DNA of 13,547 nucleotides from Pleurotus djamor. Its lineage: Eukaryota; Basidiomycota; Agaricomycetes; Agaricales; Pleurotaceae. The notes beneath the pieces are model-generated. The model did not search any database, was not told the origin of the DNA, and worked only from the letters and a program-made list of their open reading frames with translations. The translations under genes were made by a program, and so were the position numbers. Each line of letters begins with the position of its first letter. Position 1 is the first letter of the stretch. Where the stretch lies: the NCBI GenBank assembly GCA_029747585.1, contig JAPEVF010001128.1, forward strand, positions 1 to 13,547, read 5' to 3'. This document shows positions 1-8,296 of the stretch, in pieces.

Positions 1-59
1 ATAAATACTTTTTGCGTTAATATGAAGTGGTATGATTTATACACATTTATTATAACNGC

Positions 60-215
60 TCAATTTTTTTTTGTTTTGTTTATCAACACTTTCAGAGCTT
101 TCCTAGCTTTCCTAGCTTTTCCAGCTTTTTGTGCTTTTGAAGCATTGGCGCTCGCTATGTAAGTATTACAGCGTCTTTTTCTTGCTTTGTCATACCTCTT
201 GTACAAAGCATAACT
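60..215 (-). other. Open frame with Ala/Lys-rich basic tail, likely decayed coding remnant
   Basis: A 52-codon stretch on the minus strand is open from just after a TAA at 218-216 to a TGA at 62-60. It has no ATG start. The translation is strongly basic and ends in an alternating Ala/Lys/Arg region with repeated KARKA-type units, encoded by the 9-base tandem repeat listed separately. Just upstream on the same strand (about 220-310) the other frames also read as Lys/Trp-rich peptide broken by stops. This looks like the decayed 3' end of a gene or element rather than a functional gene. I do not recognise the family. An unresolved base (n) lies at 57, just past the stop. Confidence 0.25.
96..130. 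repeat. Short 9-base tandem repeat
   Basis: The unit agctttcct occurs at 96-104 and 105-113, followed by variant units agcttttcc (114-122) and agcttttt (123-130). It lies in A/T-rich DNA. On the minus strand it would encode the Lys-Ala-Arg-Lys pattern of the basic-tail frame, so it may be a coding repeat that has partly decayed. Confidence 0.7.
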
Positions 216-277
216 TTAAGCGCTTTTTCTATTTTAGATATACAAGATACCTTTCTCCCACAGCTTCTTGATCTTAT

Positions 278-657
278 CTAGCTTCCATCTGCTCCTGGTA
301 AAAATGATGTTTTCCTGATGTTCTCCGTGCTTTCGTCCAAGGTAGCTACCACCGACAGGGGATAACGCTTCGAGCGCTGGATGACTTCTTGAAGGGGGCA
401 GCACTCGTTTGGAATATCGACCATGGACCAGAACGCGGGCAGTGCCAGGAGGATGTCTCGCCACCGACGGCAGACACCAAGTAAGCCCTTCCATGTTTGC
501 TTCCTTGAGTAGAAGTCTGTGCGCTTAGATTCCAGAAGAATGAGAGAGATTATGTCGATAGGTAGTTTGTGGATTGCGCTGTGGGAGTTTCGAACATATC
601 TCAACTCCTGGACGTTCGCTAGGAGACGCTTGATCTCCAAGTCGATAGTCTGTTGAG
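278..657 (-). pseudogene. Truncated F-box protein gene fragment
   Basis: This minus-strand frame encodes an F-box-like domain: KLPIDIISLILLESKR, then GLLGVCRRWRDILLALP and an FWSMVDI segment. F-box proteins recruit substrates to SCF ubiquitin ligases; that role is family knowledge and would not apply to a dead fragment. The same protein order, at roughly three quarters nucleotide identity by eye, occurs in the plus-strand gene at the right end of the window, where the coding frame continues for at least 120 further codons. Here the similarity fades after the SVVA segment (about 340-350) and the frame stops at a TAG at 280-278. At the other end the frame has no ATG: an in-frame TAG lies shortly upstream of the conserved FTN..SAQQTID start region, unless CTTAG near 670 is a splice acceptor. 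Lacking a start and the leucine-rich half, it is best called a pseudogene fragment. Confidence 0.75.
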
Positions 658-865
658 CTGAGTGATTAGTGAATGCGCCGGGCTAAGAGTGTCATGTACA
701 TGTAAGCCGGACGGTTCNAAAAAATTTCACGCGAAAACCTGACCATTTTATGAGGCAGAGAGCTGGATTTTGAAGTGGCTGGAGGTGGTTGTGGTTGAAG
801 TGGAGAACAAGAAGCTGAAGCGCTTGTCTCAGTTTTTGTTACATTATCTTATCTTATCTCCGGCC

Positions 866-1668
866 ATGCTTCGATCACCTTCGATCACCTTCGAGCCTGC
901 AAGCGAACCCAAAGCGAAAAGCGAACCCTGCTCTCAAGCAATGCCTCGTAATTCTCAGCTCACTTGCTCAGTCTGCCAGAAGCAACGCTCAGAAATCTCA
1001 AAACTCTACCGTTGCAGCTCGTGCTGGACTCGTATCTATTGTGGTAAGTTTTCTGCGGTTCGTTCCGAAAGCAGACAGACTTCGCCACTGACCTCACATG
1101 TCAAGGCCAGGAATGCCAGAAGTCCGACTGGAGAACTCAGAAACCAAACTGCTCTTCAATAAAATGGTATGATCGCTACCGAAAATGCCAAGACGGCTCG
1201 TACCACGGAGGGGATTTAGAGCTCATTACCTGGGATTGCCCCAAGGAGGAAACGGGCTGGGGACATGTTCTCAAAAACGAGGAAGCCGACCTGAAGCGGA
1301 AGTTTGAGGTCGAGTTCGGCGGAAACCTACAACGCCTTCATAAGTACTGGCCTCAGGCGTTTAGGTGGACTTGCTGTGGGACTGATGCCGGCATGGACTG
1401 GGGCTGCGACCACCATGGTACGGGGAGCGAGCCGTGCACTTGTGATTTTTGCAAGTGAGTTGGACTGCATCTCTACATAGGAGCATCTCTGCTAACATAT
1501 CTACCTCCATAAAGAATGGGTAAACGCCTTCCGAGCCGTATCTATCACGAACAAAGTGCTTCCCGGATGGGTCTGCGGCTTCCCCGTGGCCCTGATCCTC
1601 GTTCTTACGACCCCGCCGGATCCGTTCAAGCCAAAGTGGGGCGTAGTATGTTCGGTCTTGAGATGTAG
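866..1668 (+). CDS. Small MYND-type zinc-finger protein, three exons
   Basis: Spliced model: exons 866-1043, 1106-1454 and 1515-1668, giving 226 residues and a TAG stop. Introns are 62 bases (GTAAGT..CAAG) and 60 bases (GTGAGT, branch CTAAC, AAAG). Residues 34-75 form a MYND zinc finger with Cys 34, 37, 50, 53, 59, 63 and 75. MYND fingers usually mediate protein-protein contacts. The His ligand expected at position 71 is Gln (codon CAG). Downstream are a Trp/Cys-rich segment (RWTCCGTDAGMDWGCDHHG), CTCDFCK, and a C-terminal RLPRGPDPRS motif, a layout I recall from small mushroom MYND proteins. ATG 866 is the first in-frame start; ATG 941 (residue 26), just before the finger, is an alternative. 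If intron 2 is retained, translation ends at TGA 1456-1458. The gene converges on the HET gene ending at 1900. Cellular role unknown. Confidence 0.85.
871..890. repeat. Perfect 10-base direct tandem duplication
   Basis: The unit tcgatcacct is present twice with no spacer, inside the first codons of the MYND gene model. Ten is not a multiple of three, so gain or loss of one unit would shift the frame between the starts at 866 and 941. Confidence 0.9.
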
Positions 1669-1899
1669 GGGCCTCATATAAAGCTACCGTTTGTCTATCT
1701 TTTGTCGCGTTCTTGCAATTCTTTTTGACATCATGATCAAGGTGATATAATCGGAATTTTGTGTATAGTGTACATGGGACGTATACCCCATATGCTGATT
1801 GTTCTCGCGTAGTATGCATGTTTTCACTTGAATTGACATCTAGAGTCAGGCGGACCCACCGGACCAGAAAGCTGGGCGAAATAACAAATCTTCCAGCTG

Positions 1900-3597
1900 T
1901 TATATGAAGGTGACAGACGTTTGCACTGCTACTTTGTTCGCCCTCCAATCTGAGTAATATCGTTGCCCCTCAGCATCGACCTCATCCAATCCATTCGTTT
2001 TCCCGACAAGCTGGAATCGTCCCTTCTCAACTGGGCGAATCCCATAGAAGAAATGGTGTATCTCATCCTTCTTCTGCGATGAGTCGACATCCTCGTTACC
2101 TCCTTCGCTTCCGTTTTGAATCGCAGTAGTCCAAAGCCAGTCACCTGTGGCTAGTCCCCTTGGCATGTCTTGCAGTTTGTACAACGAATAAGCCTCACTT
2201 CTGAGCACTGAAGCCATTGGAATGCGAGAGGGGATTAGCCTCATCCACGCCGACCTCCCGCAAGAGCATGCCTTGGAGTCATGAACCCGCACCCTCTCAA
2301 AGAAGGCGATAAACTCTTCAGCAGGTACGTTGACATATCGACCTTTCTCCGTGCATTCTTGATGAAAGGGCTTCACCGAACAGCGCGGAAATGACTGGAT
2401 GGATACTAGCCGTTTATTGGTGTCGATGTTTATCCTCCCAAGGAGTGTCCCTCTAATGGAGATGCTCTTATCCTTCGGATGCAGAGTCTGGCCTCGCTGG
2501 CGTCGGGAACAACGAGCTTCCTCACTAAAAACCCTGATCGTCCGTGACAGGTTCTGCCAGTAACTGATGTCGCCATGGACAAGTCGAAAGTCTACTACCC
2601 ATGACGGTAGCTTGTCGCTGCGCTTGAAGCTACTTTGATCTGCTCCTAAACCTGCGCCGACCATGATGTTCATCTCGTTATCCACCTCGATGCACACTCG
2701 ACAGGCGTAGGCGTATACTTCCTCGTACGACAAGGAGTAATCTGGTTTCATAAAGTCGTACAACCCGTCAGGAAGCAACGATAGCAACGAGTAGATCTTG
2801 TCCCGTGGATCCGTCGATTGGCGAGGTTGCGTTAGAGCAATTAACCGGTATAGTGACTTGTCGTTGGATATTCGGGCGAGCATTCGTGTATTGATGGATC
2901 TCGAACCACAGAAATCTTGTTGTTGACTGATTTTGTTGATAGCTGTGACTGTTTTTAGGAAGAGGCCGAAGCCTATGATGTTGCTTCCGCAGAGGAAGAG
3001 GGCCCTTGCTGATAGCTGTATTTCTTGAAGCGTCCAAGCGCGGAGGAACCATGGACGGTACGCGACGTCTTGGCTACAATCCAGAAGATATGAAAGCCGC
3101 TTTTGTTTGTCATTTATCCCTTCTTCATCAGATGGACCTGGCGAGTTCTCCAGCGAAAGTCGGTCGCCTTCTTCGTTAGCAACGATTTGACACACAGCGA
3201 AGAAATTGACACTCTTCTTCGTAGCATCTCCAACCCAGACCGCCACAATTTCCGCATTCCGATATATGCTTCCCATCATCGAAACCTGTTGGTTCCGTTC
3301 CGGGATATCGTCTTGATTGATACATATGGCATCGGCCCAGACGTCCACGCCTGGTTGCGCCTTCCATATTGCTCGGAGCGCACAGTAGAGGTTGTGTGTG
3401 ATCTTGGTGGGATTCCCGTTGCACATCATCTCTTTCTGAGACGAGCTGGGGTCGCCCCAGACATAGGAAAGAGCCCAGTATGGCTTCCCTTCATCGACCG
3501 AGATGACCGTCCATTCACAATGGAGCACGTCCTCGTCGTCTGACTGGAGGAGAGATAGTACGCGGGTACTTCTGGGTGTAGGGAGTTTCGAATACAT
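1900..3597 (-). CDS. HET-domain (heterokaryon incompatibility) protein, intact copy
   Basis: This is a single uninterrupted frame of 565 residues starting at ATG 3597. The HET domain occupies about residues 40-192, with the three classic blocks: WALSYVWGDP (41-50), VWADAICINQDD (86-97) followed by ERNQQVSMMGSIYRNAEIVAVWVGDA in two adjoining pieces, and RPWFLRAWTLQEI (181-193). HET domains act in fungal non-self recognition and can trigger cell death of incompatible heterokaryons; this is family knowledge, not shown here. The region after residue 250 is shared with the second HET gene (DPRDKIYSLLSLLP, LPSWVVDF, FPRC, and a HDSKACSC motif near residue 443) but I cannot name a domain in it. No repeat (WD, ANK or NACHT) region is visible. 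It starts about 160 bases downstream of the esterase stop, in the same orientation, and converges with the MYND gene. Confidence 0.93.
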   Translation of the reverse strand: MYSKLPTPRSTRVLSLLQSDDEDVLHCEWTVISVDEGKPYWALSYVWGDPSSSQKEMMCNGNPTKITHNLYCALRAIWKAQPGVDVWADAICINQDDIPERNQQVSMMGSIYRNAEIVAVWVGDATKKSVNFFAVCQIVANEEGDRLSLENSPGPSDEEGINDKQKRLSYLLDCSQDVAYRPWFLRAWTLQEIQLSARALFLCGSNIIGFGLFLKTVTAINKISQQQDFCGSRSINTRMLARISNDKSLYRLIALTQPRQSTDPRDKIYSLLSLLPDGLYDFMKPDYSLSYEEVYAYACRVCIEVDNEMNIMVGAGLGADQSSFKRSDKLPSWVVDFRLVHGDISYWQNLSRTIRVFSEEARCSRRQRGQTLHPKDKSISIRGTLLGRINIDTNKRLVSIQSFPRCSVKPFHQECTEKGRYVNVPAEEFIAFFERVRVHDSKACSCGRSAWMRLIPSRIPMASVLRSEAYSLYKLQDMPRGLATGDWLWTTAIQNGSEGGNEDVDSSQKKDEIHHFFYGIRPVEKGRFQLVGKTNGLDEVDAEGQRYYSDWRANKVAVQTSVTFI

Positions 3598-3757
3598 GAA
3601 GTAGGGATGGGGAACGTTGTGTTGGGTGTTTATGTGTCGACCGTGTGACGTCGACTCCGCAGACCTTTTACATCATTGGGTAGAATAGGATATATCAGTT
3701 GTGCGAACCGAATACCACCATAATAATACATGACGTTGAAAACGCTCCACCGAGCGT

Positions 3758-6197
3758 CTACAATGGGTGCTCGTACATCAACTTCCCCAAGAGCTCGATC
3801 CCCTCCTCACGGTAGTTGTCCATAGTGAGCGACGTCGAAGGTCTGAACCCTGTATCGACCAAGGTTAACATCACGGGTTCTCCGGTGGTATATTTCGGCC
3901 AGGGAGGAAGGGATCGAGTGCCCTGAGATGAAGAGCTTTGACCAGCTCCATTGGGATCCAAAGTCGTCGAAAAGTGGATGATGGAATCCATCAACTCGCC
4001 GTAGCCGTAGGTTGGGTAAAGGTCTGTCATATGGTACGACCCGAGAATGGGTGTCAATTTTAGACGCTTGTTCACTGGTATGCGATGTCGGTCAACGGAT
4101 CCTCGATCGAAAAAGAAGGGTACACGCACGATAAGCCCATGTATCCCGTGTGTCCGCGAGCTCCTTCATGAAAAATCTCCTCGGAGCTTGGAATGTTATA
4201 TCCCCCTGGAAGGAGGCAAGCCTCTTGTACTGCGGTGTCAAGGCATACAATGTCCCAGTACCATAAGGCGATCCCTGAGTAACATCAGCTGGGTATAAAG
4301 CTAAGACACGCTCCAGCTCGTCCTCAGAAGCATGAGGGAGCCAGAACTCCTTGATGTACTGCTTGAATTCTTCGCTAGTCCTGATATAGAGATGCTTCAT
4401 GAGAGGGGAAGCGGAGTCATGTAAAAAGGTGAACTCACGTCACATTGAGAGTAGAGAATGAGAACATGGTTGCTTCGTCATCGCAGGTACCGCTCACGAA
4501 GGGGATATTGGCAATCTTTCCCTCTCGGACGAGTTTCTGCGGGGTATCCGTAACGAGGCCACCATCCGCACGGGGGAACCAAGGGATGGAAACAGACTAG
4601 TCAAGAGGTTGATCGGATTAGTGGAAGTAAATATTAGCTGCGGATAGAAACATACGCGGTAGTGAAACAACGAAGGTGACTTGTCCATAGCAGCTTTGAA
4701 CGTCTCGTAAGGGACTTTTCTCAAACAAGCCAAAGTGTCGTCGGATCCAGCGCAGCCCGCGTCTTCGACGAGAGCATCATACCAGACTTGACCGCCCCTG
4801 TAGTCGCCAGTGGGAAGGGCGGTTCCGGACTGCATGAAAGCACCTCGGAAGAGACCTTCACTATCCCCGTCGTTTGCGAGCATTTGGAAAGCAACGGAGT
4901 TTGCGCCAGCGCTCTCACCCCAGCTATACATGGAGACGGAGATGAGCGACACGCAATACGTTGGGCGCAAGATAAACTCACATAGTTACTTTCTGGGGAT
5001 CTCCGCCGAAGCTGGGATCGAGCGGGGTCAGAGGGGCTTAGCAAGTGTCTTACTCGATACCCACAATGTGATATAATTTTGGACCCAACGAAGCGCTTCT
5101 CGTTCTAGAAGACATTGATAAGGGCGACTGGGAAGGGCAAAGAAAGTGAGACTTACGATCACGCAGACCAAGGTTGCCAATGCCAGCTTCTTTCACTTCT
5201 CGCCCCGAAAGAAATCCCAGTGCTGTTAACTCCAAGGGTCAGCCATGTCGTCATCTGGCAAGGAATGCTGGATATACCGCTCAATCTGGGTGGCGCGTGG
5301 TCAGCCTATGAGGTGCCTGAAGTCGGTTATGAAAGCTTACCTGTAGTTGACACTAACGTAGAGGATGGGTTCGCCCATTTCCATGGATCGTTCGACTATA
5401 AGGCTTCCGTCGTATCTAGGCCGCAGGTCACGTCAGTTGACACTGTCAAGAGAGAATTAAAAGCCCATACATCTTCGAGCTCCCCATCGTGAAACCACCT
5501 AGAGTACAAGAAGGATCAGAACCAAAGGTCGTGTTCAACTCAAATACGCGACTTGCCTCCATGAATCCACTGTTCATCGACGCGTCAATGGGTGAGAATG
5601 GTCTACAAGAAGAAACACATACCACGAGCACTGGATATTTGGAAGTGGGGCTTGTTTGCGACGGGGTGATGATGTTCAGAGTCAGGCCTAATATTGCCGT
5701 GTCCCAAGGTTTAGTAGACTAGGTAGACGGTAGCCACGACATACGCACAATCTTCGCTTGTGCCATCGGGGACCAAGGTAAGGTTTGAGATAATCTCAAG
5801 AACACCCGGTTCCATGCCGTCTGGTATAGGAAAACGACGCGCCTGTTGGGAGCACGCAGGTCCAAATGTATCAGCCTTGATGCTCCCAGCATATGGATCT
5901 ATTGGCTGGGGGACACGAAGGCGAGCATCTCCAATCCTAGGAGCACCAACCGTTTAGGATAGATAAATTATCCGAAAACAAAGCAACGCACGGTGGTTTG
6001 GCATATGGAATCCCCAAAAACTTTGACACCTTCCCTGCGCTCAATCCAACGAACGTAGCTGCCCCCGTAGATACCAATCCTGGCGTACTTGATGATCGAC
6101 CGCTAATGTTGAAAACAGACGGCGCGAAATACGCTACAAGTGCAGCGAAAAGGGCTGGGACGAGTAGCCGCGAAAGCGACTGGGTTAGCGTGGTCAT
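3758..6197 (-). CDS. Type-B carboxylesterase/lipase, 14 exons, probably secreted
   Basis: Exons on the minus strand: 6197-5992, 5936-5749, 5687-5623, 5569-5557, 5498-5471, 5415-5341, 5285-5278, 5222-5157, 5104-5065, 5011-4982, 4923-4656, 4596-4439, 4380-4130 and 4074-3758. Joined they give 570 residues, the normal size for this alpha/beta-hydrolase family, with every junction in frame. A hydrophobic segment at about 11-28 looks like a signal peptide or anchor. Motifs in order: FLGIPYAKPP, EDCLTLNIITP, oxyanion-hole HGGG (156-159), GNLGLRD, nucleophile motif GESAG with Ser244, GTCDDEATMF with acid Glu370, and LGSYH with His480. The triad is complete, so activity on ester or lipid substrates is likely; the substrate is unknown. 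Introns are 52-61 bases. Intron 4 (5556-5499) is GC-AG (GCAAGT), and exons 4 and 7 are only 13 and 8 bases. The donor at 5064 (GTGGGT) is the least certain junction but the only in-frame choice I found. Confidence 0.9.
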
Positions 6198-6593
6198 GAT
6201 AGGTAGATTGGTTCAGGAAACGAGTATGTTCATGCATGATGGTATTTATTTGATTCTGAAAGGGTCGCATCCTAGCGGAAAGTCACCAGGTCAGACCACC
6301 AAGAGAAGACGGCTTCGATGTTACCGAGGGCCGGTTTGGAGTGGTCCAAGTCACGTTGCATGAAAGTGTAACCATCAGAAAGAAGAGGTTCAAAAACATA
6401 TCATTGTCATTGACGGGCTGTACGATAGCATTGGAATGAAGGAGGAGGTGAGACTCTGCAAAAACTGAGAAAGCGATCGGAGTGTTCGAAATCACGGTTA
6501 CGTAAGTGGTAAAGGGAGGCTCAGGAGCATATAGGGGTAGCCAATCCCACAGAACCGGGGGAACATCAAGTACACGAGTAGTGCACAGCACAG
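6198..6593. other. Intergenic: HET pseudogene trailer and esterase upstream region
   Basis: This 396-base gap lies between two minus-strand genes. It should hold the 3' end of the broken HET gene and the promoter of the esterase. On the minus strand an A/T-rich stretch, AAATAAATACC at about 6251-6241, lies some 45-55 bases before the esterase ATG and could serve as a TATA-like element; this is weak. A 104-codon minus-strand frame (6597-6283) is discussed and rejected elsewhere. I see no RNA gene or repeat here. Confidence 0.4.
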
Positions 6594-8296
6594 TCATGTC
6601 AGAGTGAAATTGGCCTGAAACTTAGCGAAAGGACCCAGGTCTCCTCTAACATGCCCATCAACACCAACAGGTCGGAGGTCATGCGCCTTGCCAACAAGTT
6701 GGAAGCAAGGTGTATTTCCAGGAACAGCGCGTAAAGCGTAGCGGAATTTGATAGTTTCATCCCTTTCTTCAGCGACTTTTGGTTCATGAGCGCGAGAGAG
6801 GCTGTATGATTGAGGCTCGGTCAGTTCTTCTGGCTGAACCAAGAGCTCCGTCGTCCAATAGAAATCCCCCGTTTGTACCGTCGACGCGATTCCACGCCAT
6901 TGGTAAGCAACATATGAAGGTTGCTTGGTACAAGCACATTGACGAGAGTCGTGAGTATGCAAGCCCGACCAGAACCGAAGAAATTCTTGATCAGAGAGGG
7001 GGATACCCCTTCCAGAGTTGACGCTGAATAAATCTAGAACGCAGCGGGGAAATTCAACGAGGTAGATGACCTTGTGGTCACTATCCATGAAGAGACGACC
7101 GCCAATAGTCCCAGTCACGTTGACTGAGCTACTGTAAAGGTCGATGCTTTCGCCTCGTTGCTGGCGATTCTGGACCTTTCGTATGAGATGGGGTGGTCGG
7201 GAAAGATTCTGAAGTGAATAGACGGTGGAGTTGTAGGTACCCCAGTCAACAACCCAAGAAGGGAGAGTTGTGTCCTTCTCTCTTATTGGCTTGGAAGTAT
7301 TTTCAATGGGTAGATAATGTGCCACCGCCCCCGCTAGAATGTTTATTTCGCCGTCGATCTCGAGGCAGACACGGCTAGCGTAGGTAAACACCTGGTGCTT
7401 TGTGAGGTAGTAGTTTGGTTTCATGAAGCCGTAGAGGTCATGTGGAAGCATGGATAGCAGTGAAAAGAGCTTGTCGCGAAGGTCCGTGGCTTTCCGCGTC
7501 TGCGTTATCGCAAGGAGACGGAAGAGAGATTGAAAGCTCTTCTCCGGAGCGAACATGCTCACGTTCACAAGACGAGCCCCACAGAGATCTTGACCCACGC
7601 TGTACTTGTTAATGTAGTTGACCGTTTGGAGAAAGTCGGCGAAGTTGAGTTTGTAGTTATCGCATTTGAGTACTGCGCGTGGTGCGAGACGAATTTCCTG
7701 GAAGGTCCAAACGCGTTCGAACCATGGGCGTCGTGCGATGTCGTCTCCGCAGTCGAGCAAGTGGGAAGTGAGGAGGCCTTCAGCCTGGCGACTGTTCATC
7801 AACAAACTACGCTGGTGGATCTCTGGGAACTCTTGCACCGTGATCTCATAACCAGCTGTAACCACCTCAGCCGCCTTGAAAAACTCTCCCGTGAGCTTAG
7901 TGGCTGCTCCTACCCAAACAAGCGCGAACATCGATCGAGCGTAAATATCTCCCATCATCGCTACTTGGACGTTCTTCTCGTCCGTGTCCTCCTGGTTAAT
8001 AGAGTACAGATAGCATCCACCCAAAGTCTCACAGAGGGGTCTGATGTGCGTATGGCCTTCAGAGCGGCCCAAAGGTTGTAGGTAATCTTCATGGCGACAC
8101 CATTGCAGATAAGGTCGTACTGCTTCGTGGTGGCATCGCCCCACACGTACGACAGAGCAGCGTACGGTTTACAACTGTCGATGGAGATGACAGAGCAATT
8201 GCAGTAGACGGCGGAATCTGGTGCATTGGGAGGTACCCGAGCAAATGTGAGGATACGCGTGCCACGCACGGTGGGGAGCTTGGAGTAGAACGCCAT
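6594..8296 (-). pseudogene. HET-domain protein, second copy, disrupted by a 5-base frameshift
   Basis: The frame opens at ATG 8296 (MAFYSKLPT) and runs 97 codons through YAALSYVWGD and LWVDAIC, in the middle of the HET domain, then shifts. As written, translation ends after 111 residues. The conserved continuation (INQEDTDEKNVQ, then RPWFERVWTFQEI) is in another frame starting at 8000 and stays open for 468 codons to the TGA at 6596-6594. The two parts are separated by exactly five extra bases (agagt on the plus strand, 8001-8005), placed by comparison with the intact HET gene, where Cys-Ile-Asn-Gln is contiguous. Without them the length would equal the intact paralogue's 565 residues. The only GT..AG pair at the site spans 16 bases, too short for an intron and leading to a stop. 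No other lesion is seen, so this is a recent pseudogene, a null allele or a sequencing error. About half the N-terminal residues match the other HET gene. Confidence 0.85.

Noticed and set aside
1361..1948. A 195-codon minus-strand frame near the MYND gene.
   Set aside because: It overlaps exons 2 and 3 of the MYND gene antisense and has no conserved features; its ends do not match good splice sites.
3103..3543. A 146-codon plus-strand frame inside the intact HET gene.
   Set aside because: It lies antisense to the conserved HET domain and its sequence is explained by the codon pattern of that gene.
4788..5722. Several plus-strand frames of 65-125 codons across the esterase.
   Set aside because: They cross exons and introns of the esterase on the opposite strand and have no motifs; the minus-strand model explains the region.
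6283..6597. A 104-codon minus-strand frame with its own ATG overlapping the HET copy stop (ATGA).
   Set aside because: No recognisable motif, no introns, ATGA overlap is meaningless in a fungus without polycistronic translation, and the region must hold the HET trailer and esterase promoter. Most likely chance.
8001..8016. An intron as an alternative to the frameshift in the second HET copy.
   Set aside because: The only GT..AG pair at the site spans 16 bases, far below any plausible intron, and its removal creates an immediate stop and deletes conserved residues.
7530..8081. A 183-codon plus-strand frame inside the second HET copy.
   Set aside because: Antisense shadow of the HET domain coding region.
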